Source: DATAVB01 sp036267955 (GTDB taxonomy: Bacteria; Actinomycetota; Actinomycetes; Mycobacteriales; QHCD01). From it: a DNA stretch of 64,000 nucleotides. Positions 60,800-64,000 of this stretch are shown in pieces (the first letter of the stretch is position 1; each line of letters starts with the position of its first letter). Both the position numbers and the translations under genes were made by a program. The stretch lies in NCBI GenBank assembly GCA_036267955.1, contig DATAVB010000010.1:1-64000 (forward strand), given 5' to 3'. The notes beneath the pieces are model-generated. The model was not told the DNA's origin and did not search any database. It saw only the letters and a program-made list of their open reading frames with translations.

Positions 60800-61736
60800 G
60801 GACCCGCGCTACGGTCGTTCGATGCAGGAAGCCGTCGCCGAGCCCGTTGCCGACCCAGCTGTCGAGTCCTCAGCTGTGGCGGAGATCGAGGCTGCCGTTC
60901 TGGAGACGGACGGTCGGCGGGCCGGTTTCGAGGTGCACCTGGCCAACTTCGAGGGTCCGTTCGACCTGCTGCTGGGGTTGATCTCCAAACACAAGCTGGA
61001 CGTCACCGAGGTGTCGCTGTCGAAGGTGACCGACGAGTTCATCGCCTACATCAGCGGGGCGCAGCGACTCGGGAGCGAAGCCGGTGTGACGGCCGGGGCG
61101 CCGTGGGACCTGGCCCAGGCGACCGAGTTCCTGGTGGTGGCCGCGACGCTGCTCGACCTGAAGGCGGCCCGGCTGCTACCGGCGGCCAGCATCGAGGACG
61201 AGGAGGACCTGGCGCTGCTGGAGGCGCGGGATCTGCTGTTCGCGCGGTTGCTGCAGTACCGGGCGTACAAGCAGGTCGCGGCGCAACTGCAGGAATGGCA
61301 CCGGGCGCAGTCGCTGCGATTCCCGCGCGCGGTATCGCTGGAGCCGCGGTACGCCGATGCGCTGCCGGAGGTGCTGCTGGGTGTCGGAGCGGCGGAGTTC
61401 GCCCGCATCGCCGCGCACGCGCTGGCGCCGAAGCTGCCGCCGATGGTCAACATCGATCACCTGCACAATGTGCAGGTCTCGGTCCGTGAGCACGCCCGCA
61501 TCCTGCGGGACCGGCTGTCCCAGTCCGGCGCGGCGACGTTCCGTTCCCTGGTGGCGGACTGCGAGCACACCCTCGAGGTGATCGCACGGTTCCTGGCCGT
61601 ACTGGAGCTTTTCCGGGAGGGCGTTGTGGCGTTCGACCAGGCCACGCCGTTGGGCGACCTGCACATCCGGTGGACCGGCAGCGCGGAGCAGTCCGACACC
61701 GACTCGGATCAGAAGATGGATGAGGAGTACGGGTGA
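60792..61736 (+). CDS. scpA: segregation and condensation protein A
   Basis: Kleisin of 314 aa that bridges SMC heads with ScpB. N-terminal FEVHLANFEGPFDLLLGLIS and KHKLDVTEVSLSKVTDEFIA are typical; a C-terminal winged helix contains FLAVLELFREGVVAFDQ. GTG 60792 overlaps the previous gene by 8 bases; ATG 60822 is an alternative that drops ten non-conserved residues. GTGA coupling to scpB. Confidence 0.94.
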   Translation: MAEDPRYGRSMQEAVAEPVADPAVESSAVAEIEAAVLETDGRRAGFEVHLANFEGPFDLLLGLISKHKLDVTEVSLSKVTDEFIAYISGAQRLGSEAGVTAGAPWDLAQATEFLVVAATLLDLKAARLLPAASIEDEEDLALLEARDLLFARLLQYRAYKQVAAQLQEWHRAQSLRFPRAVSLEPRYADALPEVLLGVGAAEFARIAAHALAPKLPPMVNIDHLHNVQVSVREHARILRDRLSQSGAATFRSLVADCEHTLEVIARFLAVLELFREGVVAFDQATPLGDLHIRWTGSAEQSDTDSDQKMDEEYG

Positions 61737-62407
61737 GCAGCGGGTTGGACAGCACGCCAGACACTTCCGAACCAACGGAGTCCATAGTGGACGGCCAGAT
61801 TGCCGAGGCGGACGAGTCCACTGTGGAGGACGAGGGGGAGCCGACCCTCGACCTGGTCGACCCGGCCCGGCTGCGGGCGGCGGTCGAGGCAGTCCTGCTC
61901 GTCGTCGACCAGCCAATCGACGCGACCAGCCTGGCCCAGACGCTGGCGGTGCCACAGCCGGATGTCGAGGCCGCGCTGCACGCGCTGCGGGCGGAGTACG
62001 ACGAAGGCCTGCGCGGGATGGACCTGCGGGAGATCGCCGGCGGCTGGCGGCTCTACTCACGGGACGACTTCGCCGCGTACGTCGAGCGGTTCGTGCTCGA
62101 TGGGCAGCAGACCCGGATGACCCAGGCCGCTCTGGAGACGCTCGCTGTGATCGCATACCGGCAGCCGGTGACCCGGTCGCGGGTCTCGGCGATCCGCGGG
62201 GTCGGCGTGGACGCGGTGATGCGGACGCTGACGACGCGGGCGCTGATCGAGGAGTGCGGCACCGATCCGGAGACCACCGGTGGGCTCTATCGCACGACGC
62301 CGCTGTTCCTGGAGAAGCTGGGGCTCAACTCGCTGGACGAGTTGCCGCCGCTGGCTCCGCTGCTGCCGGACCACACCGACCTGGATCCCGCCATCACCGA
62401 TGACTGA
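61733..62407 (+). CDS. scpB: segregation and condensation protein B
   Basis: Protein of 224 aa with two winged-helix domains: LRAAVEAVLLVVDQPIDATS and LREIAGGWRLYSRDDFAAYV, then LETLAVIAYRQPVTRSRVSA and GVGVDAVMRTL. Residues 1-35 are acidic and unconserved and hold two recurrent DNA words (61781-61791 and 61817-61827). It overlaps scpA by 4 bases and rluB by 8. Confidence 0.95.
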   Translation: MSSGLDSTPDTSEPTESIVDGQIAEADESTVEDEGEPTLDLVDPARLRAAVEAVLLVVDQPIDATSLAQTLAVPQPDVEAALHALRAEYDEGLRGMDLREIAGGWRLYSRDDFAAYVERFVLDGQQTRMTQAALETLAVIAYRQPVTRSRVSAIRGVGVDAVMRTLTTRALIEECGTDPETTGGLYRTTPLFLEKLGLNSLDELPPLAPLLPDHTDLDPAITDD

Positions 62408-63167
62408 GTCCAGCGCCGGCGAAGGGATCCGGCTCAACAAACTGCTGGCCGGGGCGGGCGTCGCATCGCGTCGGGCCTCGGACAACCTGATCGCCGCTGG
62501 CCGGGTCAGCATCGACGGCGAGATCGTGCGGGAGCACGGCGTGCGGGTCGATCCGGACCGGGTCGTGGTCCGGGTGGATGGCGCCCGGGTTGAGCTGCGG
62601 GACAACGTCGTACACCTGGCGCTGAACAAGCCGCGCGGCGTGCTGACGGCAATGTCGGACGACCGCGGCCGGCCGACGGTGGCGGACCTGGTCGCAGAGT
62701 GGAGTGGAGCGGAGTCAGAGGGGACCGAGCGCCGGCTGTTCCACGTAGGGCGGCTGGACGCCGACAGCGAGGGTCTGCTGATCATGACCAATGACGGTGA
62801 GCTGGCGCACCGGCTGACCCATCCCTCGTACGAGGTGCGCAAGACCTACCTTGCCGAGGTGCCGGGCCCGATCGGCCGCGACGTCGCCCGCCGGCTGCTG
62901 GACGGGGTCGTGCTGGAGGACGGGCCGGCCCGGGCGGACCGGTTCCGGGTGGTGGACGCGTCCGGCCGGCGGGCCATGGTCGAGCTGGTGTTGCACGAGG
63001 GCCGCAAGCACATCGTGCGGCGGATGCTCGCCGAGGTCGGCCATCCGGTCAGCCGGCTGGTGCGTACCGCGGTGGGTCCGGTGCTGCTCGGCGGGCAGCG
63101 GGCCGGCGTGGTGCGGCCGTTGACGGCGGAGGAACTCGGTGCGCTGTACGCATTGGTCGGGATGTAG
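62400..63167 (+). CDS. rluB: pseudouridine synthase RluB/RsuA family
   Basis: Protein of 255 aa with an N-terminal S4 domain (RLNKLLAGAGVASRRASDNL) and a catalytic domain with GRLDADSEGLLIMTNDG (catalytic Asp) and EGRKHIVRRMLAEVGHPV. In this position it most likely modifies 23S rRNA U2605. ATG 62400 overlaps scpB. Confidence 0.93.
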   Translation: MTESSAGEGIRLNKLLAGAGVASRRASDNLIAAGRVSIDGEIVREHGVRVDPDRVVVRVDGARVELRDNVVHLALNKPRGVLTAMSDDRGRPTVADLVAEWSGAESEGTERRLFHVGRLDADSEGLLIMTNDGELAHRLTHPSYEVRKTYLAEVPGPIGRDVARRLLDGVVLEDGPARADRFRVVDASGRRAMVELVLHEGRKHIVRRMLAEVGHPVSRLVRTAVGPVLLGGQRAGVVRPLTAEELGALYALVGM

Positions 63168-63282
63168 CGCCGCTCGGGATTGTTGATCGGGTTACAACTC
63201 CGGGCCGGGCGGCTTGTACGCTGACTCGGGCTCGTATCGCCGTGATCTGATGCGGGCCGGCTGACTCCTGGAGGGACATCTC

Positions 63283-63645
63283 GTGGCGGTACGGGCAATT
63301 CGCGGCGCGACTCAGGTCGACGAGAACGACCGCGACGCCATTCTGACCGGTAGTGCGGAGCTGGTGTTGGCAGTACTGGAGCGTAACGAGCTGGTGCCGG
63401 ACGACCTGATCAGCGCGATCTTCACCGTGACGCCGGACCTCAACGCCGATTTTCCCGCCTACGCGGCGCGCAAGGCCGGTCTGGTCGACGTTCCACTGCT
63501 GTGCTCGACCGAGATCCCAGTGCCCGGCGCGATGCCGCGGGTGGTGCGGATGATGGCGCATGTGGAGACTGAAAAGAAGCGCAGCGATCTGCGGCACGTC
63601 TACCTGCGAGGTGCGGCACAGCTGCGCACCGACCTTCCCCAGTAG
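63283..63645 (+). CDS. aroH: chorismate mutase, AroH type
   Basis: Trimeric beta-alpha-beta chorismate mutase of 120 aa: VRAIRGATQVDENDRDAIL, ISAIFTVTPDLNADFPAYAA and VPLLCSTEIPVPGAMPRVVR, with the active-site Arg, Glu/Asp and Cys regions present. It converts chorismate to prephenate for Phe/Tyr synthesis. TTACAA (63192-63197) and TACGCT (63217-63222), 19 bases apart, may be its promoter. GTG 63283 has GGAGGG upstream. Confidence 0.94.
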   Translation: MAVRAIRGATQVDENDRDAILTGSAELVLAVLERNELVPDDLISAIFTVTPDLNADFPAYAARKAGLVDVPLLCSTEIPVPGAMPRVVRMMAHVETEKKRSDLRHVYLRGAAQLRTDLPQ

Positions 63646-63671
63646 AACTCCGGCAAGGAGAGGTGGGCCCG

Positions 63672-64000
63672 GTGGCGTTCGGTGGTGTGGTTGCCCTCGA
63701 CGGACCTTCAGGGACCGGCAAATCGACCGTGGCCACCCGGGTGGCGCGGCGGCTGGGCGCGCGCTACCTCGACACCGGCGCGATGTACCGGGCCGCGACC
63801 TGGGCCGTGCTGCAGGCCGACGTAGACCCGACGGACGCGGCCGGCGTGACGGCGGTGGTCGACACGGCCCGGATCGAGATCGGCACCGACCCCGACCGGC
63901 CATCCATATCGGTCGACGGCGTGCCCGTCGACCGGCCGATCCGCGGCGCCGAGGTCACCGCCGCGGTCTCTGCCGTCTCGGCCGTGCCAGCGGTGCGTAC
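63672..64000 (+). CDS. cmk: cytidylate kinase (5' part)
   Basis: First 109 codons, running off the window. The P-loop ALDGPSGTGKSTVATRVA and LDTGAMYRAATW are typical of (d)CMP kinase, which makes CDP/dCDP. GTG 63672 is set by AGGAGAGG at 63657-63664; GTG 63663 would overlap that site. The order rluB-aroH-cmk is usual for actinobacteria, where der follows. Confidence 0.92.
   Translation, partial: MAFGGVVALDGPSGTGKSTVATRVARRLGARYLDTGAMYRAATWAVLQADVDPTDAAGVTAVVDTARIEIGTDPDRPSISVDGVPVDRPIRGAEVTAAVSAVSAVPAVR

Overview
The window comes from the chromosome of a high-G+C actinomycete (Actinomycetota). The evidence is GC-rich third codon positions, many GTG/TTG starts, dense operons with 4-base NTGA overlaps, and lineage-specific genes: mihF-type integration host factor, SteA/SteB, RibM, a mycothiol-type maleylpyruvate isomerase domain protein, a helicase-degenerate PriA and TlyA. 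I cannot name the genus from sequence alone. I see no prophage, insertion sequence, CRISPR array, rRNA or tRNA. Most of the window is ordinary core genome; the interest lies in small modules set between conserved blocks and in several repeat and regulatory DNA families.

Layout. 1-1140: 3' part of a secreted sialidase-like protein with a pentapeptide-repeat linker. 1271-4130: HisD-like sulfopropanediol-type dehydrogenase, SDR and rhodanese in one overlapping operon. 4243-13939: conserved block mihF-gmk-rpoZ-coaBC-metK-priA-(DUF4232 lipoprotein)-def-fmt-rsmB, linking nucleoid, nucleotide, CoA and SAM metabolism with translation initiation. 13988-17191: a divergent citrate synthase pair, one fused to a helix-turn-helix, plus a methyltransferase, inserted where rpe normally follows rsmB. 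17265-22265: rpe, an FMN riboswitch with ribE-ribM-ribBA-ribH, then hisG. 22262-29012: DMT transporter, PH-domain protein, an SOS-boxed second ssb, DUF1015, TPR, HAD, SCP2 and phasin-like genes. 29017-38541: tlyA-nadK-recN-steA-steB-(MraY-like)-murJ-glycosyltransferase, a cell-envelope and repair block. 38663-41464: pyrG, Nudix and a frameshifted DCC-family gene. 41473-45854: LysR regulator divergent from sdhCAB. 45851-55974: an accessory mix (HTTM pair, UbiB kinase, VOC, MPI, GNAT, serine hydrolase, TIM-barrel isomerase, GH3, MOSC). 55995-64000: racemase, ald, xerD, parA, a degenerate site-2-protease homologue, scpA, scpB, rluB, aroH and the 5' part of cmk.

Most notable signals: (1) five 15-bp in-frame tandem arrays, three of them at convergent gene junctions; (2) a repeated 11-mer TCCACTGTGGA, always in the same codon phase (Ser-Thr-Val-Asp/Glu) even in unrelated proteins; (3) a symmetric ~165-bp inverted repeat built of 42-bp modules at 50061-50225; (4) an HTH-citrate synthase that has lost an active-site histidine and has a strong candidate operator; (5) a near-perfect LexA box in front of ssb; (6) candidate operators before metK and between the SCP2 and phasin-like genes; (7) a single-base frameshift in a DCC thiol-disulfide gene.
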